This document shows, piece after piece, positions 1-8,655 of a stretch of 11,304 nt of DNA. The notes beneath the pieces are model-generated. The model saw only the letters and a program-made list of their open reading frames with translations. It was not told where the DNA came from and searched no databases. A program made the translations under genes and the position numbers. Origin of the DNA: Geosiphon pyriformis (lineage: Eukaryota > Glomeromycota > Glomeromycetes > Archaeosporales > Geosiphonaceae); assembly GCA_016748015.1 (NCBI GenBank), contig JAAOMT010000260.1:1-11304 (forward strand), given 5' to 3'. Position 1 is the first letter of the stretch, and each line of letters begins with the position of its first letter.

Positions 1-1
1 A

Positions 2-67
2 AAGGAAATATTTGGAGATGAAAATTCAAATATCGTTTCAGTAGGATCGGAATCAAATTCCTTGTAA
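2..67 (+). CDS. Possible 3' end of a gene cut by the left window edge
   Basis: The frame entering at base 2 stays open for 21 codons, starting Lys-Glu-Ile-Phe-Gly-Asp and ending Glu-Ser-Asn-Ser-Leu, then stops with TAA at 65-67. The acidic and Ser/Asn-rich composition is more protein-like than the AT-rich DNA that follows. An AATAAA-type signal lies about 110 nt downstream (near 174). The stretch is too short to identify and could be chance. Confidence 0.2.
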   Translation, partial: KEIFGDENSNIVSVGSESNSL

Positions 68-2523
68 TGTCTCACGACCCCACAATAGCCTATATATAGG
101 AGGTCTCAAATATTTTTATGACATTCATCTTTAAATTGTGAATCTCTTTACACACTTATCTAAAAGCATAAAAAATAAAAGGTAGCATTTAAACTTAAAT
201 CCTCATTACATGGGAAATCTTACCAACATTATGGTTATATTACTTAAAACGCCGATAATATAGGCAATCAAAATGAGTTAGCTTTATTAAAATATATAAA
301 TGACTCTCTATATAAATGGCCAAAATAAATTGCATTCAATCTATTATACCTAAAGTTGGTGGTTATTTTTTGAAAACAAGATCCAGTCGACATATTGAAT
401 AAAATCATCGAATTTTTGTATTAGGCCTCCATTATCTGATAATATTGCGTATTTGACTTCTTTACTACCAATTGAATTACTTTCTCAGAAAAAAAATTAT
501 TTTAACCCGATTTTCATTAAGGCCCTGCAAGAATACTTAACTTTATTGACTATTATAAATAAATAAATAATCAAAATTCTTGATCTTTCTCGCGTTGTTT
601 TATTTATTTGACGTGAAAAATTACATCTTTATATAGTGAAAGATTTTTAAACAAAGGATCTCCCAAAGCTTTTATCCGATAATCTTAAAGAATAGCGAGT
701 TATCAGCAAAATTAAAATTTTCTAAATCCATTTCCATTTTGATTTCTCTTTAATAGTTATTCTACCACCCCATTGATTAGATATTAGAAAGTCTCATTAC
801 TGACTTTTTGAGTCTTTTTTTACATTTCTTTTTAGAATAACGTCAAAGAACCAGGTGATATGAACAGTTAATCATCAATAGTATATTCATAATATTTTTT
901 CGAGGCATTTTTCTTCGCAGAAATAAATTGACTGGAGCTAGTAAGGAGCAAGGTCAATAATTCAAACTCGATTTCATTTATATCTAAATCTCTAGTCTAA
1001 AAAATGATTAAGTTCGATCGATAAGTGCTATTTTAGTATGAAAAACTTCAGTAAATATTAAAACTATTATAATTAAAGGCATTTCAAATAATTTACAACA
1101 TTAAAAAATGCAACAGCGAGACTTGAGGTGCTCTTTATCCGAGTTGTTACCTAACACTCCTTCAACTTTTGTATAGTTCTGATATCAAAGATTGTCAATT
1201 TTTCATTGAACCTCCCAGAATTAAAAGATATAGATATCACCCAGCACGTTTTTAATTCAACCCAATCGCAAATTAAATCCAACTTTGATGATGTTTGCCC
1301 TGCTGGTTCTTATGAATTTAGTGGGTTGCATTAGTTTTGTGAAATATACTTTGATTAAGAAGACTTTGCTTAATCCGATTTTTTAGGCTCACAACAATTG
1401 CACATAAACATTGGTTTTTTGAACAACACCCGTTATTAAAACAAGAGCATTTAATTAGAATAATTTATTTTATAGTAATCCTTCAATACTATATTGGCTC
1501 GAATTGAAATATATTACCAAAGCTATTAATGCTACAATAATAAAATAAGAAAAGAAAGAGAATTATGAATTTCAATATTTTTTAATTCATTGGTCAAAAT
1601 TCATTGGCAATAAAAAGAGTGTTTTTGCATTTCCTTTCTTACTCTCAAGCAAAATGACTTGGTGCTTGGTTTTTTTTATTTTTTAGGACAATTTTTGGCA
1701 ATTGCCCTTCGAAATTAAGAGTCAATTTAGAGTGTTAATTTTGTAGAGTTCATTAAGTAAATACAGTGGAGAAAACTTGTATGATACTGAGAATTTGTTT
1801 AATTTAGAATAAAAAAAAAGATGATCTAAATTTCAGTAATTCATTTAATTATCTTCATAACCTTTACATTCAACCAAAGGACTTGAAACTTCATTTCTTG
1901 TCAGCATATTGGAACACAAAAAATTCTTTTTAATGAATAAGTAATAGTTTATTTTAGATGCATATCTCAGAGAAAAGAGGAGAAATATTAAAATATTTTG
2001 CCCTAAACATAACAATTCTTAAAGTTGATTGATAACAAATGCGCTTTAATAATTTTAAAAAAAGGAAATATGGAGCCATTTATGCATGAAAACTAGAAAA
2101 AGATTTCAAGAAAACCTCAAAATAGAAAGCACGGCAAATGAGTGAAGGAGGAAAATGAAAAATATTAACTTACAATTTCACTGTAATTTGATTGAAATAA
2201 AAGTTGTTACATCAATTAAAATAATTATCTACAAGTCCAAAAAAATGTGCAAAGAAAAAATAGAAACTAAATATTTCCCAAGATAGTTAAATATTTCATC
2301 GGATAGGGCTGTGAATTTTTCAAAATTTTTTTTATAAGTCTCTAAAGGAAAGACTTTTACAGTGAAGTTTTTTTAAAACTAATTATTTCATCACTAAGTA
2401 AACATAGTCTATGCTAAGAAGGCTCTATAATAATTTAATTAATAAAAATTTAGTAGCTGCTTAAAAAGAGTTTTTTATTAAATACTGAATGATATTATTT
2501 ATTATGATAGACATGAAATTAAG
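68..2523. other. AT-rich, gene-poor stretch
   Basis: About 2.4 kb rich in A/T runs, with stop codons frequent in all six frames. I see no RNA gene, no long exon and no recognisable domain. The only part with less random composition is about 1140-1395, where two overlapping plus-strand frames are each open for 30-50 codons; one of them (about 1240-1386) would encode a hydrophobic stretch. With two competing frames and stops in both, I cannot call it coding. It may be an old, degraded exon. Confidence 0.6.
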
Positions 2524-2745
2524 CTAAATCAAAAATGCATTCTTTTCTCCACTACTCTCAATTGAGACCAGTTCTCCAGGTTTTACATCAGTGATAAATA
2601 CCCCATCATCCTCATTTAACGTCTCGTTTTCATTAATTCTTACTTTTCCATCAGTATTTGTTAGATGAAGATATAACCTTCTCATTTTATTATTCTCTCC
2701 TTGAACGGTATTTTTAACATTTTTACTAGGTTCTAAGATGTGGAA
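2524..2745 (-). pseudogene. Pirin/quercetinase-like cupin, C-terminal remnant
   Basis: A 73-codon open frame ends with TAG at 2524-2526. Its only ATG is at 2685, giving 53 aa if used as a start. The protein reads RRLYLHLTNTDGKVRINEN, then acidic residues, DGVFITDVKPGE and SIESSGEKNA. This matches the pattern of the C-terminal cupin half of pirin-like proteins: an [RK]-x-[LVA]-Y-[LVI]-H strand, a degenerate product-binding half, then E-G-D-G-x-[YF]-[IV] and a G-E/D-x-[LV]-x-[IV]-E-x-x-G turn. Pirin-like proteins usually end in a hydrophobic strand followed by F-D-x. Here the encoded end is F-L-I-stop, but the next frame reads Phe-Asp-Leu-Ala-stop at the same spot, suggesting a small deletion and frame change. 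I could not find the N-terminal metal-binding His motifs upstream (2746-3000). The family match is by eye only. Confidence 0.45.
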
Positions 2746-2893
2746 TCATTTTCTTTTTTTACTAAGGCGTCGGTAGTGAGAGGCGCAATCAAATGAGCAA
2801 GAGAATTCTTTTTTTGACTATTAGAAAATGATTTTATAGTTTGAGCTTAAAAATGTTTGGTTTATTAATAATTCAAAGTAAATATATGAAATA

Positions 2894-2978
2894 ACCATAT
2901 GAATATTCAGATTGATGAAATGACATACGAATATTCAGATTGATTAAATGACCATATGAATATTTATATTGATAAAAG
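2894..2978. repeat. Three-copy 28/29-bp tandem repeat upstream of gene A
   Basis: Three direct copies lie head to tail at 2894-2922, 2923-2950 and 2951-2978. Each begins ACCATATGAATATT or ACATACGAATATT, continues CAGATTGAT or TATATTGAT, and ends in [GT]AAATG or AAAAG. The first two copies are close; the third has drifted in its middle. The array ends 120 bp before the start codon of gene A. Confidence 0.85.
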
Positions 2979-3001
2979 ATCCAGAACAGTCCTCAGATAA
3001 T

Positions 3002-3098
3002 GAGCGTGTTTTTTTTTGTGTTTCTATTTTGAACGTGTTTTTTTTGAGCCCACTATCTTGAAATTATCAATTCCCAAAGTCTCAATAACAACGCAATT
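3002..3098 (+). promoter_or_regulatory. Promoter/5' leader block of gene A, shared with gene B
   Basis: The block has GAGCGTG at 3002-3008, long T runs (3008-3045), then CCACTATCTTGAAA, a TATCAATTCCCAAAG element and AATAACAACGCAATT directly before the ATG at 3099. The same elements occur in the same order and at nearly the same distance upstream of the gene B start (8491, minus strand), including GAGCGTG. No TATA box is evident; the T-rich tract and the conserved 50 bp next to the ATG are the likely control region. The transcription start is not visible. Confidence 0.5.
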
Positions 3099-5483
3099 AT
3101 GGAAAACCTTTCTGATGAAAATAGTAAGTATCAAAGAAGAAAACTTTATTTGCAAGAGAGCTGAATATGTAACTCTTTATTCACACTTTTGACAGTTTTT
3201 ATCGAGTACTTTAAGAATACCTCTTCTGAACATTGGTCATATTGGGATTTCTTGCTAACCAACCAAGCTGAAATCATCACATCACCACCTTTTTCAGATC
3301 AATGGACTGGTCTTGATGGTGCTTGGCAAAGGCGTTTCTTTTGCAAGGCTAGAGAGATGTCGCAATTGGAGGATTCAAACTGGAAGGTTATTATGTTTTG
3401 TTTCTTTGGGTAGATGGGGAAATTAATTAGCACAAATATTAATCATTATGTTTCAATAATTATAGCTTCCAAAAAATAGCCAGCTATTTTCTTTTTGGGA
3501 TCACAGTATTCAGAGCCGCAAATCCGATGCAAGTGATCCCAAAAATTTCAGCCTAGAAAAACGTAGTGTTTTTAATGAGGTAAGTAAAATTAGGGCAGTG
3601 AAATAGTTTACATTATTGTACTATTTTTAATATAAGAAAATAGGAAAAGGAAATAAGACAAGATTTCGTAGCACAGAAAAAGGTACAAATATAAATTTTC
3701 TAAGCGTGTTATTTTAAATTACAACAGATTCTTTCAACCAATTTTTTTATTCATTGTTTGTTGGTTTGCAGTTAAAGACAAATGCTGATGGGGAAAAGAA
3801 ATCTCAAATGGATGATAACGATTTGTTTTCAAGACATAATAAAGAAGAAATAGTATTTAATTATTAGATTTTTCTTCTCTTAAGTCAAATTAGCCTGTTT
3901 TTATTAGCAATTTTTAAAATTTTCTTTGTTTTTTAGACACCCAATTCTTCTCCGACAAGAAAATATTCTACTTGTTTACCACAACTTTCACTACATTCAT
4001 CACTCCAAAAAATTGAAGACATTTCTGGTGATGAAGCAGATTTTGATTCAGCCACTTCAAGTATACAAGTTAACTGTCCTATCATTATTAATGATATAGT
4101 GGAGCTGCAATTAGGATCCTTGCCTTGTGAAAATTCTCGATGGTTCATAAACAATTTGGATATTTCTAAAAAATGGCATATATTTAAGGAGGAATCTTTG
4201 AAATTAGCAAATGATAGTGGTCTTTTTTTAGAAAGCCATGTTCAGCAAATACTGTATGTTTCAATCTTTTCATTTTGCAATTGGTCTATACTTTTACTTT
4301 TTATTGATTTCATTCTACTATTCCAAACTCTTCTTTAACTTTATATTATAGATCGTTATCACATATTTTTTTATTAAAGCCCAAACAACATTGTCCTTTA
4401 ATGGTCAAAATATTTGGTGCTGAATTATTGAATATGATGCACAAGGATGTTATGCAAAGGCTTACTAAGTGCAAAATAGAGTTTGAAGTTTTCTTAAAGA
4501 TTACTCCTATTATCAAGGTATGTTGTTTTTTTTGCCCTTATTTAATGTGAAAAAAAGAGAAAATAAATTGTATCTCTTTTTTGTTACAGTGCCTGCAAAG
4601 AGAAGAAATTACAAGAAAAAATGCAGTTTTAAAACTGCGAATGCTTGCAATCGACTGTGCCTATGGAGAGTGCGCTATTTTGCAGGCTATTGAAAACATG
4701 TAAGATTGGGCTAAACTGTGGAGAAAGAAAAGTCATTTAATAATATTAACACATTTTAATTAGTATTCAAAGAGTACCAGCAATGACATTAAAATCCCCT
4801 ATTGGAGAAGTAGAACTATGTACTACTTACATAGATCCAGTTCTTAGCCCAATTTTTGGGGATCCTGATCGTGATGTATTTTTGCGATGGTCCAATAAAG
4901 AGGCACCGGAATCCAAGAATAGAAAGTTAACAGGGAGGGCCAAGCAACCGGATGCCATCATTAGCGTCACTAATCAACTCTCTTGGGGCTCGAGCAGAGG
5001 ACATGGTGAGGTAAAAGTGCAAGGAAAAATGAATAATCTCTACAGCCTATGCACTGATCTTGTCCGAGTGGCTGTGTTCAATAAAGATGCTATTGATTTT
5101 TTTAACATGAATTGTATTCTCGGATTTCAAGTCGTTGGTAAGGTTTTTAACATTTGTTTTTTTTTATCAAAAGTCATACTAATAAGAGCTTAATAGGGCA
5201 ACATATCACATTTTACCTCACCACTCTCTTATATGATGGCATGTATGTTATGGTGGAGGTTGGTCATCTTAATGTGCCGATGTCACTTGAGGAGCTTCCG
5301 GCTTTTCTTACAAGTCTCGACACACTTCTCGTTGTCTCCAATGCATTTTGGAACAATTGTGCTATGTCCCGTCCTGCTGCAGAAATGGAGCCAAAAAAGC
5401 GTAGCACACTTGCAACACCAAATTTCAAAGAACTGGTCGCGAAAAGCCGTGATCGACATCGTTCTTGTGAATTACGATTTTGA
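3099..5483 (+). CDS. Ten-exon gene A: PD-(D/E)XK-like protein, 567 aa
   Basis: Splicing gives one uninterrupted frame with every junction in phase. Exons: 3099-3123, 3196-3386, 3466-3579, 3644-3682, 3772-3852, 3937-4253, 4352-4517, 4590-4699, 4764-5137 and 5197-5483 (TGA), 1704 nt in all. Donors are GTAAGT, GTTATT, GTAAGT, GTACAA, GTATTT, GTATGT, GTATGT, GTAAGA and GTAAGG. Residues 9-72 form a Trp-rich module with the core SDQWTGLDGAWQRR followed by KAREM, shared with gene B. Residues 73-175 are polar (Lys, Ser, Asn, Asp) and probably disordered. Residues 176-345 look helical. The C-terminal domain has DPDRDVFLRWSNKEAPESK (381-399), then P410-D411 and E430-V-K432 in a GHGEVKV strand. That spacing and hydrophobicity fit the metal-binding core of PD-(D/E)XK nuclease folds. 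LDTLLVVSNAFWNNC follows near the end. There is no signal peptide or membrane span. Nuclease activity is inferred from the motif only; the fold may serve DNA binding instead. I recall similar unnamed multi-copy proteins in Mucorales but could not check. Confidence 0.8.
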
Positions 5484-5603
5484 AAATTTATCAAAGCACG
5501 AAAATAATATTTTATATTAACAAATGATCAATCTAACCAGGATAAACAAATCTCCTCAATAATGCTAAGTAAAACGGAGGCATTTCAACAATTTTAATTT
5601 CTA

Positions 5604-5642
5604 TAGTCTAATATGTATATTTGACATAAATATATTAGACTA
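5604..5642. repeat. Perfect 11-bp inverted repeat (stem-loop)
   Basis: TAGTCTAATAT (5604-5614) and its exact reverse complement ATATTAGACTA (5632-5642) flank a 17-nt loop. It lies 120 bp past the gene A stop codon, so it could form a hairpin in the 3' region of the transcript. It could also be the residue of a small inverted-repeat element. The sequence is AT-rich, but 11 perfect pairs including three G/C pairs is more than background. Confidence 0.7.
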
Positions 5643-6321
5643 AATTTTTAATACATGTAAATGGAAAATGGCCAAACTTTGATTTTAAAACTTAGATGAT
5701 AAATTTGGGTTAACAAAGAGCAAATTAAATTTTAAATATTCATATCTTTGTGTTCGAATTATTGACTTTATCAAAGAATAAAAATATTATGAAATTTGAT
5801 CCATAGAGTTTTAATTTCAAATATTATAATCACCCAAAAGATTTTTAATAGCTATATATTAAAGCATAAAAAATTTAAACGAGAAATATTAACTGATAAG
5901 ATAAAATCTTTCAAATTTCACATAAAGGCTTATTTCTCCCATCCCTTTTAAATCACATAATTAAAATAAGATCAAATATTAAAGGGTGCGAAATTATTAA
6001 TACCGATAAAAGTAGGAATTTCTAAAATTTAAACTTTCAAATCAAGAGCTTAAATTAGGGCGCAAAAATCACGCTGAAGGAGTCAATCTAAGATTTAAGG
6101 TATCTTTAGAAATCCGAGAAAATTATCTGAACTTTGAATAAAAGGCGTGCATTGACATTCGCGAGAATATTACAACATAATGTTCATTTGTGTTTTTTGC
6201 CTCTTTTGAAAAGCGGTAATACAAAACGGAAATTGAATGAGGCTTATATCGGCAGGATTTGGACTGGGTGATTGTAATTAATTTGCAAGGAATCGTAATT
6301 TGCTTAATTCTATTTTCTTCA

Positions 6322-6330
6322 TATATAAAA
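6322..6330 (+). promoter_or_regulatory. TATA-like box upstream of the permease relic
   Basis: TATATAAAA lies 74-82 nt upstream of the ATG at 6404, a reasonable place for a fungal TATA box. It is the only good TATA match in front of any gene in the window. In DNA this AT-rich a chance match is possible. Confidence 0.35.
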
Positions 6331-6403
6331 GAATTTAACTCCTAGGAGTACTCAAAGTTCTTAATTTTAATTGAGAATTTTGAATTGATTATATGCTAAT
6401 AAA

Positions 6404-7256
6404 ATGGCTCAAGCTCCACAAAGAAATAGATTTCTAGCGAATTGGAAATAATTACAACAACATGATAGGGGCCGGGACCTTTTGTCAGGTAAATTTTCCA
6501 TAATTTAATTTCAATTTGAAATTGAAATTAGAATCCAATGGCTTTAGTTTATTGGATAATAGGGACATTCATGTCTTTATTCGGTTCTTTATCATATGCT
6601 GAGGTTTGTTGAAACTAATCAAAACTTTGGTAAATACTTTCCTGAAATTAGCTAATTAATTATATTCTTTAGTTGGGACAGTAGTAGTGAAGTGATCTAT
6701 TTAAGAGAAAGCTTCAGGCACTTTTCAGTTATATGTTCAGTTTCTCTATGATTAGTGTAAGTCATTAAAACTCTATTATTCAAATCTACCCAATCAAGAA
6801 TCTAAGCATTATAGCTAGTGCCATACACAATATACGCGTTTACTGCTTATGATCTATGTGATAATATGCTGTCGATCAAATGGGCCAATCACTTATTTGT
6901 TTTAAAAGTTACAGTGGATGAATTAGACCCGGAGCCTATTATGTAAGAACAAATTTCGTTGAAGATTTCAATTTATTTAATTTGAGAGATCAGATATCTT
7001 AGTAAACAATTTACTTGCTGTACAATCTGTTTCAGGGCTGAACGAAATAATTGGTAGTCAATTGGCGTTCTCTGTTGGAGGCGAAAATGCAGCTTGGATA
7101 TTAGCGTTCTTTATCCCTTGTTTCGCTTTCGGTGCGCTAGCAGTCATGTTTTCTACAGGGGCACAAATCATTATAGCTGCGGCATATCGAGAATATATTC
7201 CTTTGTTTTTACCAATACTCAGGAAATGGAATATAAACATAAAAGATCAAAGATAA
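6404..7256 (+). pseudogene. LAT/methionine-permease-like amino-acid transporter, decayed
   Basis: Pieces of an APC-superfamily transporter appear in order on the plus strand. TM1 at about 6444-6488 reads NNMIGAGTFCQ, the glycine-rich start of LAT carriers. Next, 6532-6603 reads NPMALVYWIIGTFMSLFGSLSYAE, the end of TM2, followed by LG at 6673. Around 6700-6757 comes YLRESF and then LFSYMFSFSMIS in another frame. Further on are SIKWANHLFVLK and VDELDPEP (like the V-x-E-E-x-K-x-P loop), then 7035-7253 with GLNEIIGSQ, CFAFGALAVMFSTGAQIIIAAAYREYIP, a good match to the late helices and R-E-x-x-P of the family. Intact members are around 500 aa; much of the middle and the C-terminal third are missing. 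The ATG frame hits TAA at about 6449 before TM1. The exon from 6673 changes frame and meets TGA/TAA. Introns at 6489-6531 and 6604-6672 are still recognisable. It is convergent with gene B. Identity as an amino-acid permease is likely; the substrate is unknown. Confidence 0.7.
6506..6530. repeat. Near-perfect 25-nt palindrome inside a relic intron
   Basis: TAATTTCAATTT is followed by a single G and then by its exact reverse complement AAATTGAAATTA (12-bp arms). It fills most of the 43-nt intron 6489-6531 of the permease relic. Low-complexity sequence makes a chance origin possible. Confidence 0.6.
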
Positions 7257-7466
7257 AAAGATTTGCATAAAAAAAAAGGGAAAACTTGATAAGAAATTTC
7301 TACATCCTTGGGAGGCAATCATAAAAAGATTGTCCTTTAAGTGAAAAATTCAAATGGTATAACCCTTCTACGTAAACGCAGGGTGCTTGACCTTCTTGGG
7401 TTTCTGTGACGTGTCCAAAGTGTTGGAGATATATCCCATGGACGAAGAAGGAGGCGTTGATTTCCC

Positions 7467-8491
7467 TCAAGCGAAAAGCGCATCGATGACCGTGATAACT
7501 CTTCCAGGTTCTCCAGCGCTTGGTTTACCCACAACTGCATCAATACACTATATATTAGATTTAACGGCTTAAATAATTACTTATATAATAGAATTAATCA
7601 TCCTACCTTCAAGTACAGGAGAATGTGTATTGTATCTGGCATCCATAGCAGGTCTGCAGGAGATTGCGGAATCCAGAAAGTTGCAACTTGCTTAAAACGA
7701 TAAAGATGCTTATGTGGAATATCCATTGCATAGATATAGACTTTCCAGCCTAAAGATTTAAAGAAGTATCTGATTAGAACGAAGCCCCCAAAAAGAAACT
7801 CGTAATAAAACTTACCGAACACTTGAATTCCGAACACCTTCAGTTTCTGGAAGATATCACTGTTACCACGCTCACACCTCTTTGCCACAAGGTTGAGGAT
7901 ATCCTTAAGGCCTTTTTGTATCTTAATTTTATCATCACCGAAGTGCTCCAGGTCATTTTCATAAGGTGGCCCACTAACCTCGGACACTAATAACTCCTGA
8001 CCGAAGTGACTTCGTAAAGAGAGGATTGCATCTGTTCGCTGCTCAGGCCTCCGGCGTGTGTTAAATTCAACCTCCTGATTACGCCGAATTGAAGATGCCT
8101 CTAGGCCAATTTCACCCCATTTTACTTGATAATTTTCCTGGAGGTAATGACCTCGCCAAGAGGTTCTGCACCATTTATTAAAAAAACATAATGGCCTTCC
8201 ACTTTGAATCATCCCATTGTGGCATTTCTTTAGCCTTGAGAAAACAACGGTTTTGCCAAGCACCATTGAGACCGGCCCATTCATCTGACCAAAGTGGCAG
8301 TGTGGTAATTACAGCCTCATTGGATCGTAAGAAATGCAAATAGGACCATTTTTTAAAAGGGGTTTTCTTAAAATACTGGTTAAGAACTATCATAAGTGCC
8401 AATAGAGAGGTATTAATACAGTTATTTCTCTTGCAAAATAAGGTTTTCTTCTTTGACACTTACTATTTTTGCCAGGAAAGTTGTCAGTCAT
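7467..8491 (-). CDS. Gene B: shortened paralogue of gene A, PD-(D/E)XK-like domain
   Basis: Proposed exons, in transcript order: 8491-8464, 8386-8203, 8165-7816, 7749-7607 and 7547-7467 (TGA), giving 261 aa in one frame. Introns 8387-8463, 7750-7815 and 7548-7606 are ordinary. The second (8166-8202) would be only 37 nt with donor GTGGAA, so that junction is doubtful. Where gene A splices after TGGAAG with GTTATTATG, B has GCCATTATG, so the ancestral donor seems lost. Residues 10-71 match residues 9-72 of A (SDEWAGLNGAWQNR, then KAKEM). About 270 residues of A are absent. The C-terminal domain has T115-D116, then LLVSEVSGPP with E133-V-S135, then DDKIKIQKGLKDILN. The intron after IQVFG sits at the same place and phase as the one after FQVVG in A. 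With Thr for Pro and Ser for Lys, catalysis by the classical motif is unlikely. This is either a short, possibly expressed paralogue or a young pseudogene. Confidence 0.55.
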
Positions 8492-8557
8492 AATTGTGTT
8501 GTTATTAAACTTTGGAATTGATATTTTTTCAAGATAGAGTGGACAAAACGCACGCTC
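8492..8557 (-). promoter_or_regulatory. Promoter/5' leader block of gene B
   Basis: On the minus strand it reads GAGCGTGCG (from 8557), then CCACTCTATCTTGAAA (from 8542), ATATCAATTCCAAAG and AATAACAACACAATT just before the ATG at 8491. It matches the block in front of gene A almost base for base over the last 50 nt, so promoter and leader were duplicated with the gene or are under constraint. No TATA box is seen. Confidence 0.5.
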
Positions 8558-8586
8558 AAATAAACACGATAAAAAAAACCAATTAA

Positions 8587-8655
8587 AAAACCTGCGATAG
8601 ATTGGATAGATTGGATAGATTGGGTAAAACCTGCAATAGGGTAAAAACCTGTAAA
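8587..8655. repeat. Short tandem repeats upstream of gene B
   Basis: Three exact copies of the 9-mer GATAGATTG occupy 8596-8622. They are flanked by AAAACCTGCGATA (from 8587) and AAAACCTGCAATA (from 8626). A 17-nt imperfect duplication starting GGGTAAAACCTG (8622) and GGGTAAAAACCTG (8639) follows. A further CTGCGATAAATAG lies near 8679. The cluster sits 100-190 bp upstream of the gene B start, an equivalent position to the 28-bp repeats in front of gene A, but the sequences differ. Confidence 0.7.

Larger units (their letters stand above)
5484..6403. other. AT-rich spacer between gene A and the permease relic
   Basis: No frame of useful length is open here. It contains an inverted repeat at 5604-5642 and, near its end, a TATA-like box (6322-6330) before the permease relic. 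No clear AATAAA follows gene A closely; the AATAAT at about 5504 is the nearest candidate poly(A) signal. I see nothing else that can be supported. Confidence 0.6.

Noticed and set aside
2894-2978. CRISPR-like array
   Set aside because: The copies are directly adjacent with no spacers and the genome is eukaryotic; it is a simple tandem repeat.
3387-3413. Reading gene A straight through after TGGAAG to the stop at 3413
   Set aside because: This gives a 74-codon fragment with a hydrophobic tail, whereas splicing at GTTATT (3387) to the TAG at 3465 keeps the frame open through nine further exon segments.
3933-4154. 73-codon minus-strand frame
   Set aside because: It is antisense to exon 6 of gene A, whose phase and splice sites fit the full 567-aa model.
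5233-5520. Alternative plus-strand frame (95 codons) and an opposite-strand frame at 5264-5494
   Set aside because: Both are shadows of exon 10 of gene A; the in-phase frame ending at 5483 joins exon 9 correctly and matches gene B at the same intron position.
7058-7240. 60-codon minus-strand frame
   Set aside because: It is antisense to the permease segment, which is clearly transporter-like on the plus strand.
6322-7256. An intact amino-acid permease gene
   Set aside because: No choice of introns I tried removes the stop before TM1 and the frame change and stops after 6673, and the middle helices are missing.
7337-7572. Frames on both strands (68 codons minus, 61 codons plus)
   Set aside because: The region overlaps the last exon of gene B in a third frame that joins in phase from exon 4 and stops at 7467; neither alternative has recognisable content.
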